A stretch of 64,000 nt of DNA from the NCBI GenBank assembly GCA_040220415.1, contig JAVJUV010000117.1, forward strand, positions 24,205-88,204, read 5' to 3'. Under the pieces are notes generated by a model. The model was not told the origin of the DNA. It was given only the letters and a program-made list of their open reading frames with translations, and made no database searches. A program made the translations under genes and the position numbers. Below, one piece after another: positions 63,739-64,000 of the stretch (the stretch's first letter is position 1; every line of letters begins with the position of its first letter). This DNA is from JAVJUV01 sp040220415. GTDB taxonomy: Bacteria > Pseudomonadota > Alphaproteobacteria > Rhodobacterales > Rhodobacteraceae.

Positions 63739-64000
63739 TCAGTAGACGGGCGGCGCGATGACCCAGATCGCGACGCAAGGGCTGTCGGTCGGGTTGGCCC
63801 AGCGGAAGGGTTCGCCGCGCAGGCGGAAGCTGTCGCCGGGGGTCAGGCGGTGGGTGTGCCTGCCGATGGTGATGTCGAGCGTGCCGGAGACGATGTAGCC
63901 CACTTCCTGGGTGGGCCGGGTCACCGGCGTCCGGCGCTCGGCGCCGGGCTGGAAGGTGGAGTGGACGACCTCGTAATCGTCGGTCAGATCGGGCGAGAGC
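63739..64000 (-). CDS. Cupin-domain regulator, 5' part missing
   Basis: The last 86 codons or so of a protein that runs off the right edge. The visible part is a cupin beta-barrel: EVGYIVSGTLDITIGRHTHRL with the PGDSFRLRGEPFRW second motif and a hydrophobic end. In bacteria a C-terminal cupin of this type usually follows an XRE helix-turn-helix, as in PuuR-like regulators, so this is probably the cluster's ligand-sensing repressor. The HTH cannot be seen here. Confidence 0.75.
   Translation of the reverse strand, partial: LSPDLTDDYEVVHSTFQPGAERRTPVTRPTQEVGYIVSGTLDITIGRHTHRLTPGDSFRLRGEPFRWANPTDSPCVAIWVIAPPVY

Noticed and set aside
61479..63761. Long antisense frame of 760 codons over the second demethylase gene.
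   Set aside because: Same reason: high GC content removes stops on the opposite strand.

Overview
The window is a chromosomal segment of a GC-rich alphaproteobacterium, most likely a member of the Rhodobacteraceae (Roseobacter group). The evidence is the combination of gene families and order: glyQ-DUF6446-glyS, fused NuoE/NuoF-type diaphorase, FolE2, a SAM-II riboswitch before metZ, an ATTC-N8-GAAT sulfide-type operator, DUF5368, YcjX/YcjF with a GNAT between them, and paired FAD/GcvT demethylases. No rRNA, tRNA, CRISPR array, integrase or transposase was seen. Codon and base composition are uniform except for an AT-richer insert at about 25.0-26.0 kb.

Layout. 1-1.9 kb: glycyl-tRNA synthetase operon (minus strand, glyS cut by the left edge). 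2.0-3.7 kb: exported SPOR-like/peptidoglycan-binding protein with a trypsin-like domain that has lost its catalytic triad. 3.7-11.2 kb: a long minus-strand run: metZ with promoter, SAM-II riboswitch and terminator, then GNAT, glutamine amidotransferase, folE2, DUF6151, trkH and an AruI-like decarboxylase. 11.2-13 kb: DUF5368 and a Tat-exported sulfide:quinone oxidoreductase with a SqrR/BigR-type operator in its promoter. 13.1-25 kb: mainly housekeeping genes (GST, PilZ, ispZ, NuoE-NuoF fusion, xseA, purD, hemerythrin protein, LysR, secG, pyrG).

25.0-26.5 kb: accessory insert with a DUF3800 gene and about 650 bases with no convincing gene. 26.5-32.4 kb: TerB, a signal-less PhnD-like protein, then a polar amino-acid ABC transporter operon ending in a glutamine-synthetase-family enzyme. 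32.4-39 kb: GST, MFS, a 46-residue membrane protein, suhB, glycine-rich protein, divergent metR/metF, DUF2235. 39-43 kb: a lone CoxL-like molybdoenzyme subunit and an ornithine-decarboxylase-type enzyme divergent from an AsnC/Lrp regulator. 43-54 kb: valS, dacF, HAD, clpS, rsmC-like, SDR, then ycjX-GNAT-ycjF, with ycjF interrupted by an in-frame TAA.

54-57 kb: hisB-hisH-(ATP-PPase)-hisA; hisF/hisE do not follow. Instead there is a perfect DnaA box next to four 11-bp iterons. 57.4-64 kb: DUF302 and a one-carbon/methylamine cluster in which two paralogous FAD/GcvT demethylases flank a homocysteine methyltransferase, headed by a cupin regulator cut by the right edge. Methionine and one-carbon metabolism is a recurring theme: SAM-II-metZ, metR/metF and the betaine/dimethylglycine-type cluster together supply sulfur, methyl groups and folate C1 units for methionine.
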